The notes under the pieces: generated by a model | Seen by the model: the letters and a program-made list of their open reading frames with translations, nothing else | Databases searched by the model: none | Told to the model about the DNA's origin: nothing | DNA from: Roseovarius litorisediminis | Lineage (GTDB): Bacteria > Pseudomonadota > Alphaproteobacteria > Rhodobacterales > Rhodobacteraceae | Assembly: GCF_900172295.1 (NCBI RefSeq) | Contig: NZ_FWFL01000001.1 | Coordinates: 645,334-709,333, forward strand | Length of the DNA stretch: 64,000 bases | Reading direction: 5' to 3' | Position numbers and translations under genes: made by a program | Shown: piece by piece, positions 45,908 through 54,364 of the stretch | Numbering within the stretch: the stretch's first letter is position 1 | Layout: each line of letters opens with the position of its first letter

Positions 45908-46651
45908 TTACTGAAATTCAGCTGTGGGCTCAGGCGTAGGCTGCGCGACGGCAAGGGCTTCGGACAGGTCCACGTCTTTTGACAGCAGCGCCCGGCCAAT
46001 AAGTGTGCCCGCAATGTTCGCAACATATTTCAGCCGTGCCACATCATCGACACTGCGCACCGTCCCGCGGGCAATGACAGGGTGCCGGGTGGCGCTGGCA
46101 AGGCCACTGATTACCCCCAGGCTACCATCCCGATCTTCGATATCTGCATCAATATCGGTCACGATGACGCCGGCCAGCGGCGCATTTTCAAACGCCTGAA
46201 TAAAGGTTTCAGGGCTGAAACTGCTGACCTGGCGCCAGCCATCAGTCATCATCTGGCCCTGATAGATATCGACGGCCAGAACGATCTGATCGGGATATTG
46301 TTCGATAAGACCCTTAACCATATGCGGATCCTGAGCAGCCATTGTGCCGATCACAATCCGCCCTGCCCCCTTGTCGATCCAGCGTGTGACACTTTCGCGG
46401 GTACGGAACCCGCCCCCCAACTGGACCGGAATGCCAACACTGCGGATAATCTCTTCCAGCAGTTCATTGTTGCCGTCACCGCCTCGCAGCCCGTCAATGT
46501 CGGTCAGGTGCATCCATTGGGCCCCTTCAGCAGCAAAGCTGCGCGCGGTTTCAACCGGGTCCACATGCCAGATCACCGGCTCGTCCAGACGGCCGCGGGT
46601 GAGTGACACGCATTTACCATTCAGAATTTCAAGTGTGGGATAGATGATCAT
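45908..46651 (-). CDS. HisA-like TIM-barrel protein, paralogue of unknown role
   Basis: A protein of 247 aa. The barrel is clearly of the HisA/HisF kind: the N-terminal 'IIYPTLEILNGKCVSLTRG', the phosphate-binding 'VQLGGGFRTRESV', 'LAVDIYQGQ' with Asp128, and 'IAGTLIGRALLSKDV'. HisA isomerises ProFAR in histidine synthesis with an acid-base pair Asp8/Asp127-type. Here residue 8 is Glu. This, and its place between acpP and fabF away from other his genes, suggest a paralogue with another or modified activity rather than the housekeeping enzyme. The start was chosen at MIIYPT, the family start. Confidence 0.75.
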   Translation of the reverse strand: MIIYPTLEILNGKCVSLTRGRLDEPVIWHVDPVETARSFAAEGAQWMHLTDIDGLRGGDGNNELLEEIIRSVGIPVQLGGGFRTRESVTRWIDKGAGRIVIGTMAAQDPHMVKGLIEQYPDQIVLAVDIYQGQMMTDGWRQVSSFSPETFIQAFENAPLAGVIVTDIDADIEDRDGSLGVISGLASATRHPVIARGTVRSVDDVARLKYVANIAGTLIGRALLSKDVDLSEALAVAQPTPEPTAEFQ

Positions 46652-46792
46652 GACAGCAGCGCCCTTTGTATTGATCCCTGACCCGCAGTCATCCGCCGGG
46701 TCAGTACACCTATGCAGTGTAACCAAAAGCGTCACTATCTTCAAATCGGCATGATATCGTCCATTCGCGGCCCCCGTGAAAGCGCGCAGAGT

Positions 46793-46825
46793 CAAAAAAG
46801 GGCCCTGCCGGCCTGGCAGAGCCCT
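46793..46825 (-). terminator. Rho-independent terminator of acpP
   Basis: A stem AGGGC-x-CTGCC / GGCAG-x-GCCCT with a 5-nt loop begins 28 bp after the acpP stop on the minus strand and is followed by six T residues. It is a canonical terminator and explains the abundant short acpP transcript. Confidence 0.8.
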
Positions 46826-46853
46826 AAAACGCCTGGGCGTTGAATTCGTCGGT

Positions 46854-47087
46854 TTACGACGCTTCGGTGATAAAGCTTACCGCGTCACCAAAGGTTTGGA
46901 TTGTTTCGGCGGCATCGTCGGGAATCTCGATACCGAATTCCTCTTCGAAGGCCATGACCAGCTCAACCGTGTCCAGGCTGTCAGCGCCCAGATCGTCGAT
47001 GAACGAGGCTTTTTCAGTCACCTTGTCCTCTTCCACACCCAGGTGCTCTACAACGATCTTTTTAACGCGGTCTGCGATATCGCTCAT
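46854..47087 (-). CDS. acpP: Acyl carrier protein
   Basis: A protein of 77 aa, acidic and helical. Ser37 in '[20 protein letters not shown]' carries the 4'-phosphopantetheine arm. It shuttles growing acyl chains among the Fab enzymes. ATG with GAGGATT upstream. It has its own promoter (47235-47262) and terminator (46793-46825), as expected for a very abundant protein. Confidence 0.97.
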   Translation of the reverse strand: MSDIADRVKKIVVEHLGVEEDKVTEKASFIDDLGADSLDTVELVMAFEEEFGIEIPDDAAETIQTFGDAVSFITEAS

Positions 47088-47234
47088 GTCATAATCCTCA
47101 TCGTTTTTTGGGCGCATCGCCCGTTTTCTGCCCCCGCCCAAGCCGGGTAGCGGCCTTGATAACGCCCCAAGCGGGCGGTTTGTGATCGCCCGTTTCGCGG
47201 GCCACCGGGGGAAACCTCCGGCAAATCTGCGCCG

Positions 47235-47262
47235 CCTATAGCACATGGCGCGTCTTAGGCAA
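47235..47262 (-). promoter_or_regulatory. Likely sigma-70 promoter of acpP
   Basis: On the minus strand TTGCCT (47257-47262) and TATAGG (47235-47240) are separated by 16 bp. The -10 box lies about 148 bp upstream of the acpP start codon. The rest of the 434-bp gap between acpP and fabG (47088-47521) shows nothing else. Confidence 0.55.
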
Positions 47263-47521
47263 ACGTTTTCCCAAATTGGGCAGCGGAGCGAAAATTGCAA
47301 GCCCTTAGATTTCTCACAAAGCCCAAGTTGTATTCAGCAAGATACTGTGCGCAAGGGCAAAAGAGCTTTTACCACGGGTTTCAGATATATTGTACTTTTC
47401 ACTTAGCCAGATCATTTTTCGGCGCTGGCGCTGGTAATATCCGTATCTGGAACAGCCCTTACTAAAACCGCAAATGCCATCAGAGTTGATTCCCTGTCAG
47501 GGGAAATTGCCCTGATCTGAA

Positions 47522-48259
47522 CTAGCGCATCGACATCCCACCGTTCACATGCAGCGTTGCACCATTGATATACCCTGCTTCTGAACTGGCCAGAAACAGA
47601 ACCGCTGCTGCAATCTCATGCGGGGTGCCCATTCGGTTGGCTGGGATTTTGGCGTAGATCACCGCCTTTTGCTCTTCGGTCAGCTTGTCTGTCATGGCTG
47701 TCGCAATAAATCCTGGCGCAACGGCGTTGGCGGTAATACCCCGGCTGGCAACCTCGCTGGCAATGGATTTGGTCATACCGATCATGCCCGCCTTTGAGGC
47801 CGCATAATTCGCCTGACCAGGGTTGCCTGTGGCGCCAACGATCGAACTGATATTGATAATCCGCCCCCAACGGGCCTTCATCATCGGGCGTATCGCGCCA
47901 CGACACAGACGCATTGTTGCGGTCAGGTTCACGTCAATCACGCTGTTCCATTCATCATCCGACATGCGCATGAAAAGCTGATCGCGTGTGATCCCGGCAT
48001 TGTTAACCAGAATATCAAGTCCGCCCAGGGCGGTCTGTGCCTGCTTGGGCAGCGCGTCGACCGCTTCGGCGTCGCTCAGGTTGCAGGTCAGGACATGCGT
48101 GCGCTCGCCCAATTCCGCAGCCAAAGCTTCCAGCGGTTCAACACGGGTTCCGCTAATGCCCACGGTTGCACCCGCACCATGCAATACTCTGGCGATCTCG
48201 CTGCCAATACCACCGGATGCCCCTGTTACTAAAGCGGTTTTTCCTGTCAAATCGAACAT
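47522..48259 (-). CDS. fabG: 3-oxoacyl-ACP reductase
   Basis: A protein of 245 aa, an SDR with TGASGGIG at the cofactor site, NNAG, the catalytic Ser/Tyr/Lys ('INISSIVGATGNPGQ', 'ANYAASKAGM') and the FabG ending 'GYINGATLHVNGGMSMR'. It reduces 3-ketoacyl-ACP with NADPH. It lies 24 bp downstream of fabD and is probably co-transcribed with it. Confidence 0.95.
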   Translation of the reverse strand: MFDLTGKTALVTGASGGIGSEIARVLHGAGATVGISGTRVEPLEALAAELGERTHVLTCNLSDAEAVDALPKQAQTALGGLDILVNNAGITRDQLFMRMSDDEWNSVIDVNLTATMRLCRGAIRPMMKARWGRIINISSIVGATGNPGQANYAASKAGMIGMTKSIASEVASRGITANAVAPGFIATAMTDKLTEEQKAVIYAKIPANRMGTPHEIAAAVLFLASSEAGYINGATLHVNGGMSMR

Positions 48260-48283
48260 GATATCTCCTTGTAAATAAGTACG

Positions 48284-49228
48284 TTACGCGAGCATGCTTG
48301 CAGCGGCAGCCTTCACCTCTTCAGAGGTGCCCACAGCCTGACAGGCGATGGTTTTGTCGATCCGCCGCACCATGCCCGAAAGGGCCTTGCCTGCGCCGAC
48401 CTCCCACATCTCTGTCACACCTGCCTGAGCCATGAACAGAACGGATTCGCGCCACCGGACCGACCCCATGACCTGATCCACCAGCAACGACCGGATGGTT
48501 GTCGGGTCACTTACCGCTTTGGCCACCACATTGGCGACCAGCGGAACGACGGGTTCGCTAATCTCGACATGGTCCAGCGCTTCGGCCATGGCCCCAGCCG
48601 CGGGTTCCATCAACACGCAATGGAACGGGGCACTGACGGGCAGCAACATCGCCCGCCGCGCTCCACGTTCCTTGGCAATTTCAACGGCGCGTTCAACGGC
48701 ATCCTTGTGACCCGACACCACGACCTGACCCGGATCGTTGTCATTAGCCGCCTGACAGACCTCGCCCATCGCGGCCTCTGCGGCCACCTCGCGGACAGTT
48801 TCGAAATCCAGTCCAAGCAGCGCTGCCATGGCGCCCACGCCCACGGGAACGGCCTTTTGCATCGCCTCGCCGCGGATACGCAGCAGGCGGGCCGCGTCGG
48901 CGATGCTCAGCGCTCCTGCGGCGGCCAGGGCCGAATATTCACCCAGAGAATGCCCCGCGACATGGCTTGCCACATCGGCCAGCACCACGCCTTCGGCTTC
49001 GAGCGCGCGCATGGCGGCAAGCGATGTGGCCATCAATGCCGGTTGTGCATTTTGTGTGAGGGTCAGCTGATCCTGCTCTCCCTCCCAGATCAGCGTGGAC
49101 AGTTTTTCGCCCAAAGCATCATCAACTTCATCAAATACGGCGCGGGCTGCCGGATAGGCCTGTGCCAACTCCTGCCCCATACCGATCGTCTGTGCGCCCT
49201 GTCCGGGAAATACCAATGCTCGGCTCAT
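48284..49228 (-). CDS. fabD: Malonyl-CoA:ACP transacylase
   Basis: A protein of 314 aa. The nucleophile is Ser in 'AGHSLGEYSALAAAG' and the oxyanion Gln in the N-terminal 'FPGQGAQTIGMGQEL'. 'PVSAPFHCVLMEPA' supplies the catalytic His. It loads malonyl groups on ACP. First gene of the fab cluster. Confidence 0.95.
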   Translation of the reverse strand: MSRALVFPGQGAQTIGMGQELAQAYPAARAVFDEVDDALGEKLSTLIWEGEQDQLTLTQNAQPALMATSLAAMRALEAEGVVLADVASHVAGHSLGEYSALAAAGALSIADAARLLRIRGEAMQKAVPVGVGAMAALLGLDFETVREVAAEAAMGEVCQAANDNDPGQVVVSGHKDAVERAVEIAKERGARRAMLLPVSAPFHCVLMEPAAGAMAEALDHVEISEPVVPLVANVVAKAVSDPTTIRSLLVDQVMGSVRWRESVLFMAQAGVTEMWEVGAGKALSGMVRRIDKTIACQAVGTSEEVKAAAASMLA

Positions 49229-49396
49229 GTCTGAAATGCTCCCTGATGTACCCTTCTCCGATACCGCGACTACTCAGCAGAGGCAACGGTCAACACCGTT
49301 GCTGCATGTTTGCACGGCTATTGTGCAACCATTGCAATTGCCTAGGTGCGCGGATCATCTAGGTTGATAAAAATTTTTGAGCAAAGGGCCTGGATC

Positions 49397-50620
49397 ATGC
49401 CGCTCAGCAACTCGGCCAGCACGTATGGCGCTATCACCAAAGGCTTTCACTGGCTGACCGCCTTGCTGATTCTCACGATCATTCCGGTTGGTCTTTTTGC
49501 CAATGATCTGGCGCATGACATCTCCAACCCAGACATCACAGCCGATGAGGCCATGATCGCCCGGGCAAAATGGCTGTTCTCAGTGCACAAAACCCTTGGT
49601 GTCACCGTTTTTTTCGTGGCGCTTGCCCGTATCATGTGGGCCCTGACACAGACCAAGCCCGGCCTTCTAAACGGCGACCGCCGGGCCGAGGCATGGGCCG
49701 CTGAAACCGTGCACTGGCTGCTTTACGGCTCGCTTGTGGCGGTGCCCTTATCGGGCTGGGTGCACCACGCGGCAACCACCGGTTTCGCCCCGATCTGGTG
49801 GCCCTTCGGACAAAACCTGCCTTTTGTGCCCAAAAGCCTTAGTCTGGCCGATTTTACCGCGACACTGCACTACATCCTGCAATGGGTGCTGATCGGCGCC
49901 ATCGGGGCACATATCGCAGGTGCGCTGAAACATCATGTGATCGACGGCGATGCAACTCTGCGCCGGATGTTGCCGGGTCGCACGCCCGGTCAGCCGACGC
50001 AACAACAGCCGGGCCATGTCGCGCCTTTCGTCACCGCTGTGGCCATTTGGATCGGGGCACTTGGCGGTGCGGCGATGCTGGGCTGGTTTACGCAAAGCCA
50101 AGCGCCAACCACGCCTCAGGCCACCTTGGCCCAGGTTACCAGTGACTGGCAGGTACAGGACGGCCAATTGCAAATTTTGGTGAAACAGCTTGGCTCGGAT
50201 GTGAATGGAAGCTTTGCCGACTGGACTGCCGACATCCGCTATGACCCGTCCGAGGGGATGGGCAAACAGGGTGAGGTGACGGTTATTGTTTCGATCGGAT
50301 CGCTGACGCTGGGCTCGGTCACCAATCAGGCCATGGGCAAAGAGTTTTTCAACGCCGAGGCCTTTCCCACTGCAACGTTCAGCGCCGATTTGCTACGCGA
50401 AGGCGACGGTCATATCGCACGCGGCAGCCTGACCATTCGCGATCAGGCAGTGCCGGTTGAAATGCCGTTTGAACTGACGCTGGAAGGCGACACTGCGCAG
50501 GCCAGTGGCAGCCTGAGCGTTGATCGTCGAGATTTCGACATTGGCATGGGCACCCAGGATGCGGGCACATTGGGCCATGATGTGCAGATCAGTTTTGCGC
50601 TGACAGCCACACGGGGCTAG
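49397..50620 (+). CDS. Cytochrome b561-YceI fusion protein
   Basis: A protein of 407 aa. Residues about 1-190 form a four-helix cytochrome b561 domain with paired haem-ligand His residues ('[13 protein letters not shown]', 'SVHKTLGV', 'HWLLYGSLV', '[20 protein letters not shown]'). A linker and one more membrane segment lead to a YceI-like domain (about 245-407: '[14 protein letters not shown]', '[15 protein letters not shown]'), which in YceI proteins is an isoprenoid-binding lipocalin-like barrel. The fusion suggests quinone-linked electron transfer with a periplasmic lipid- or quinone-binding module. ATG 49397 has AAAGGG upstream. The stop overlaps that of the convergent Trm112 gene. Confidence 0.85.
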   Translation: MPLSNSASTYGAITKGFHWLTALLILTIIPVGLFANDLAHDISNPDITADEAMIARAKWLFSVHKTLGVTVFFVALARIMWALTQTKPGLLNGDRRAEAWAAETVHWLLYGSLVAVPLSGWVHHAATTGFAPIWWPFGQNLPFVPKSLSLADFTATLHYILQWVLIGAIGAHIAGALKHHVIDGDATLRRMLPGRTPGQPTQQQPGHVAPFVTAVAIWIGALGGAAMLGWFTQSQAPTTPQATLAQVTSDWQVQDGQLQILVKQLGSDVNGSFADWTADIRYDPSEGMGKQGEVTVIVSIGSLTLGSVTNQAMGKEFFNAEAFPTATFSADLLREGDGHIARGSLTIRDQAVPVEMPFELTLEGDTAQASGSLSVDRRDFDIGMGTQDAGTLGHDVQISFALTATRG

Positions 50621-50808
50621 TCCAGCACCCGCGCCTCATCCACCAGCATCACCGGGATACCATTGCGAATGGGAAAGGCCAGTCCGGCCGCCTTGCTGAC
50701 CAGTTCCTGCCGTTCGGCGTCATAGGACAAAGTGGTCTGCGACTGCGGGCAGATCAGCGCCTCCAGCATGCGACGGTCAAAGGCGGGGGCACTATCGGTT
50801 TCGGTCAT
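50617..50808 (-). CDS. Trm112-family small zinc-ribbon-like protein
   Basis: A protein of 63 aa with '[16 protein letters not shown]', '[19 protein letters not shown]', the pattern of the Trm112/UPF0434 (YcaR) family. The usual CPxC reads CPQS here, so zinc ligands are incomplete, as in many bacterial members. Eukaryotic Trm112 activates methyltransferases; the bacterial role is unclear. It overlaps the upstream Lon-N gene by 4 bp. Confidence 0.85.
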   Translation of the reverse strand: MTETDSAPAFDRRMLEALICPQSQTTLSYDAERQELVSKAAGLAFPIRNGIPVMLVDEARVLD

Positions 50809-51449
50809 TGCATGATCTCCTCTCCATTGCCCCCGCGCAGGGCGTATTCAATCAGCGTCATCAAGGTTTCGCGCCTCGTGCTGAGCGATGGCGCTTCAAG
50901 CAGGGCCTGTTTGTCCTCGGGCTCGAACCCCAGCATCATCGACAAAGAATTGATCAGCAGTTCGTCATCGGCTTCTTTCAGAGTATCCCAATCTGTCTGC
51001 AGTTCTCGGGCTGCAAAATACCGGCTTAGTAACCGCAGAAAGCCGGGCCTGTCGAAACAAGTATCCACATCCGTCGGGCCCAGATCACGATCAAAACCCA
51101 CCCAGGAAACTCTGGCCCTGCGATAAGGCGGAAATCCGTCGACCTCTTCGCTGATGCGATAGCGTGACACACCTGTCAGCGTAATCATATAGCGACCATC
51201 TTCGGTTTCCGAAAACTGTGTGACCCGACCGGCGCAGCCGATGGTGTGCAGCCCTGTGCCGTCTCGCCCGGGCACCTCGTTGGGCTGGATCATCCCGATC
51301 AGCCGGTGGGGAGTTTTCAGCGCATCCTCCAGCATCGCCAGATAGCGCGGCTCAAACAGGTGCAGCGGAAGACGCGAACGCGGCAGCAACAAAGCCCCCG
51401 GCAAGGGGAACACCGGCAGAATCTCTGGCAGATCGGTCTGGTTCATCAT
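50805..51449 (-). CDS. Lon N-terminal (LAN) substrate-binding domain protein
   Basis: A protein of 214 aa consisting of the Lon substrate-binding domain alone ('[20 protein letters not shown]', 'FEPRYLAML', '[18 protein letters not shown]'), without the AAA+ and protease parts. Stand-alone LAN proteins are common in alphaproteobacteria but uncharacterised. Two consecutive ATGs begin it (51449, 51446). Operon with the YbbN-like gene upstream and the Trm112 gene downstream. Confidence 0.88.
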   Translation of the reverse strand: MMNQTDLPEILPVFPLPGALLLPRSRLPLHLFEPRYLAMLEDALKTPHRLIGMIQPNEVPGRDGTGLHTIGCAGRVTQFSETEDGRYMITLTGVSRYRISEEVDGFPPYRRARVSWVGFDRDLGPTDVDTCFDRPGFLRLLSRYFAARELQTDWDTLKEADDELLINSLSMMLGFEPEDKQALLEAPSLSTRRETLMTLIEYALRGGNGEEIMQ

Positions 51450-51475
51450 ACCTTTTATCTAGTTCGGCCCGGGCC

Positions 51476-52393
51476 TTAGACAAATATCATCGAACTCAGC
51501 TTGCGCCGGCCGTTCAGGACCACCGGATCGTTTGGTTTGAGTGCGTCAAAAATGGTGAAAAGCTGCTGTTTGGCAGCGCCATCATTCCATTCGCGGTCCC
51601 GACGAAAAAGCTCCAGCAGTTCATCCACTGCCTGTTCGGTCTGGCCATTGGCATGTAACGCCTGCGCCAGATCAAACCGCGCCTGCAAGTTGTCCGGGTC
51701 GGCCTCGACCGCTGCTTTCAGGTCGTCCACGGGCCCGGCGCCAGCGGCCTGACGCGCCAGCTCCAGCTGGGCATGGGCGGCTTCCATCTCGGGGGCGTGG
51801 CTGATTTCTGCCGGCGCGCCATTCAGAATGGCTTCGGCCTGATCCAGATCGTCAAGCGCAATATGCGCCCGCGCCAGTCCGGCATAGGCCGGCGCATTGA
51901 CCGGATCCTCTTGCAGGATCGCGGCAAAGGTCTGGGCTGCGTCGGCGGCGGCGCCCTCGTCAAGCATTTCCTCGGCCGCGGCCACAGCTTCATCCAGCCC
52001 CCCGCTGGAATCGCCACCGGCGGCGTCGACTGTGCGCGCGACAAAGGCATCAACCTCGGACCCGGCAACGGCGCCCTGAAATCCGTCAATCGGCTGGCCC
52101 TGCCAAAACGCAAGAACCGTCGGGATCGACTGCACTTGCAACTGACCGGCGATCATCTGATTTTCATCAACATTGACCTTGGCCATTTTGACAGCGCCTT
52201 TGGCCTTGGTCACAGCCGCTTCCAGTGCCGGTCCCAGCGTTTTGCAAGGCCCACACCACGGCGCCCAGAAATCCACGATCACGGGCACGGTTTTTGACGC
52301 TTCAACCACTTCGGCCATAAAATCGACCTCTGAGACATCCTTGATCAGGTCGGCTGCGGCAGGGGCATTCTGATTTTGGCCCAGTTCAAGCAT
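51476..52393 (-). CDS. YbbN-like thioredoxin/TPR co-chaperone
   Basis: A protein of 305 aa. The thioredoxin domain (about 20-125) has an intact CGPC redox site ('DFWAPWCGPCKTLGP') and cis-Pro in 'QSIPTVLAF'. The C-terminal half is helical repeats ('AYAGLARAHIALDDLDQAEA', 'ARFDLAQALHANGQTEQAVD') of the TPR kind. E. coli YbbN (CnoX) links DnaK/GroEL to oxidative stress but has SxxC; the CGPC here suggests true redox activity. Confidence 0.88.
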   Translation of the reverse strand: MLELGQNQNAPAAADLIKDVSEVDFMAEVVEASKTVPVIVDFWAPWCGPCKTLGPALEAAVTKAKGAVKMAKVNVDENQMIAGQLQVQSIPTVLAFWQGQPIDGFQGAVAGSEVDAFVARTVDAAGGDSSGGLDEAVAAAEEMLDEGAAADAAQTFAAILQEDPVNAPAYAGLARAHIALDDLDQAEAILNGAPAEISHAPEMEAAHAQLELARQAAGAGPVDDLKAAVEADPDNLQARFDLAQALHANGQTEQAVDELLELFRRDREWNDGAAKQQLFTIFDALKPNDPVVLNGRRKLSSMIFV

Positions 52394-52447
52394 CTTTTGT
52401 CTTCCTTCAATCCAGTTGCCCTCTATATGGGCAAGAAACCGTAAAAT

Positions 52448-53236
52448 TCAAAGGTCAAATGTTGCAAATACCGGGGCGTGGTCGCTGGGTTTTTCCCATC
52501 CGCGTGCGCCGCGCAGGATGCGACTGGAATGCGCGGCTGCCTTGATATCAGCGCTGGCCCAGACGTGATCCAGGCGTCGGCCCTTGTCTGCGGCATCCCA
52601 ATCTTTGGCCCGATACGACCACCAGCTGTAAAGCAGCCCCTGGGGGATATCGGCGCGGGTAACATCAGACCAGCCGCCCGCGTCCATTACAGCGCCAAAA
52701 TGTTCCACCTCTACCGGAGTATGACTGACGATCTTCAGAAGCTGCTTGTGATTCCATACGTCATCTTCACGAGGGGCAATGTTCAGGTCACCGACCAGAA
52801 TCGCCTTTTCCGGACGACTACCCCGAAACCAGTCACGCATATCCGACAGGTAATCCAGTTTCTGACCGAACTTTTCATTCTTCTCGCGGTCGGGAATGTC
52901 ACCCCCTGCCGGCACATAAAAATTGTGGATCACCACCCCGTTTTCCAGCCTCCCCGCCACATGACGCGCATGGCCAAGCCCGGCGAAATCCATGTCCCCC
53001 GCATCCTGGATCGGCAACTTTGAAAGGATCGCGACGCCGTTGTACCCCTTTTGCCCCCGCGCCACGACATGGCCATACCCCAGCTCGGCAAACTTCTCGA
53101 GCGGCATCAGGTCCACCGGGCTTTTGCATTCCTGCAGGCACAAGATATCCGGCCCTTCCTCGGTCAGCAGTTTACTGACAATAGGTTCGCGCAGGCGGAC
53201 CGAGTTGATGTTCCAGGTGGCAAGAGTAAAGGGCAT
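52448..53236 (-). CDS. xthA: Exodeoxyribonuclease III
   Basis: A protein of 262 aa of the EEP fold: 'LATWNINSVRLRE', 'DILCLQECKS' (metal-binding Glu), 'NFYVPAGGD', 'LVGDLNIAP' (catalytic Asp/Asn) and 'SDHAPVFATFDL' (catalytic His). It is the major AP endonuclease and 3'-exonuclease of base-excision repair. Start MPFTLATWN is the family start; the upstream extension is spurious. Confidence 0.93.
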   Translation of the reverse strand: MPFTLATWNINSVRLREPIVSKLLTEEGPDILCLQECKSPVDLMPLEKFAELGYGHVVARGQKGYNGVAILSKLPIQDAGDMDFAGLGHARHVAGRLENGVVIHNFYVPAGGDIPDREKNEKFGQKLDYLSDMRDWFRGSRPEKAILVGDLNIAPREDDVWNHKQLLKIVSHTPVEVEHFGAVMDAGGWSDVTRADIPQGLLYSWWSYRAKDWDAADKGRRLDHVWASADIKAAAHSSRILRGARGWEKPSDHAPVFATFDL

Positions 53237-53387
53237 GGGGGCGTTCCGTTCAGTTTGACTGGCGTCCGGCAACATAACGACCCAGATCAAAGAAGAAAGG
53301 GGGCGCTGGCGGGAATTTCCGGTTGCCGGGCATCTTTGCGCATCGGCAATCGCCGTGGTCGGTCCAGCGGCATATCCCACAAATGAA

Positions 53388-53500
53388 AAAGACCCCGGCG
53401 TTGTGCCGGGGCCAGTCCAACAGGGAGGTGCATGTGATTACCCGCACATGCGACGGGGTCCGTCATTTCGTCCACGATAAGGTCAGCCTAGACCGGAAAT
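53388..53500 (-). ncRNA. Candidate trans-acting small RNA with anti-Shine-Dalgarno motif
   Basis: On the minus strand this stretch can form, in order, a small GACGG/CCGTC hairpin, a perfect 7-bp hairpin GCATGTG/CACATGC (53445-53451 with 53430-53436), an unpaired CACCTCCCTG that could pair with ribosome-binding sites, and a strong intrinsic terminator (53393-53411) with TCTTTTTC. A TATTAT-like box lies at the expected 5' side near 53505. It could be an independent sRNA or be processed from the 3' end of the response-regulator mRNA. On the plus strand a 22-codon GTG ORF (53434-53502) shares the DNA. Confidence 0.45.
53393..53411 (-). terminator. Rho-independent terminator
   Basis: CCCCGGC / GCCGGGG with a 5-nt loop, followed on the minus strand by TCTTTTTC. 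It ends either the response-regulator transcript or the candidate small RNA upstream of it. Confidence 0.75.
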
Positions 53501-53514
53501 AAAAATAATACAAC

Positions 53515-54201
53515 CTAGGCAAGAAGACGATAACCACCCGCCTCTGTAACAAGAAGCCGGGCGTTGCCTGGATCGGGTTCGATCTTCTGGCGCAGACGGT
53601 AGATATGGGTCTCAAGCGTGTGCGTGGTAACCCCCGCATTGTAGCCCCAGACCTCGTGCAGCAGCACATCGCGCTGCACCACACCTTCGGTCGAACGATA
53701 AAGGAATTTAAGGATATTGGTCTCTTTTTCGGTCAGCCGGATCTTGCGGTCATTTTCGTCAACCAGCATCTTCATCGCAGGTTTGAACGTATACGGCCCC
53801 AGCTGGAAAACGGCATCTTCGGATTGCTCGTGCTGGCGCAGCTGTGCGCGTATCCGCGCCAGAAGTACCGGGAATTTGAAAGGTTTGCTGACATAATCAT
53901 TGGCACCCGCATCAAGGCCCAGAATCGTGTCGGCATCACCGTCATGTCCGGTCAACATCATGATAGGCGCCTTGATGCCCTGCTTGCGCATCAACCGACA
54001 CAACTCGCGGCCGTCAGTATCAGGCAGGCCCACGTCCAGAATGACCAGATCGTAAAAACCGTCTTTGGCCTTGGCCATCGCCTCGGCGCCGCTGCCGGCC
54101 TCGAAGACATCAAAATCCTCGGTCATGACTAACTGTTCACTCAACGCTTCGCGCAGATCCTCTTCGTCGTCGACCAACAGAATTTTCTTAAGCTGTCCCA
54201 T
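53515..54201 (-). CDS. OmpR-family response regulator
   Basis: A protein of 228 aa. The receiver has the acidic pair DD11-12, phospho-acceptor Asp56 ('VILDVGLPD'), Thr in 'MLTGHDG' and Lys in 'VSKPFKF'. The C-terminal winged helix is of OmpR type ('RLTEKETNILKFLYRS', 'THTLETHIYRLRQKIEPD'). No histidine kinase gene is adjacent, so it is an orphan here. It resembles the cell-envelope regulator CenR of alphaproteobacteria, but I cannot confirm that from sequence memory. The start follows family form (MGQLKKILLVDD). Confidence 0.88.
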   Translation of the reverse strand: MGQLKKILLVDDEEDLREALSEQLVMTEDFDVFEAGSGAEAMAKAKDGFYDLVILDVGLPDTDGRELCRLMRKQGIKAPIMMLTGHDGDADTILGLDAGANDYVSKPFKFPVLLARIRAQLRQHEQSEDAVFQLGPYTFKPAMKMLVDENDRKIRLTEKETNILKFLYRSTEGVVQRDVLLHEVWGYNAGVTTHTLETHIYRLRQKIEPDPGNARLLVTEAGGYRLLA

Positions 54202-54364
54202 GGGTGAGTTCCTCGTGTTGTTTTGACACATTTGTGTGACGATACCCCATCCCACAAGGTCTGCTACATTCCAATCACGCCCAAGTGTAGCGGCGCGAGC
54301 GATTGTTTCATTTCGTTACAAAAGCCTGTACATCGGGGTTGTCACAACACAGATACGTTCCATC

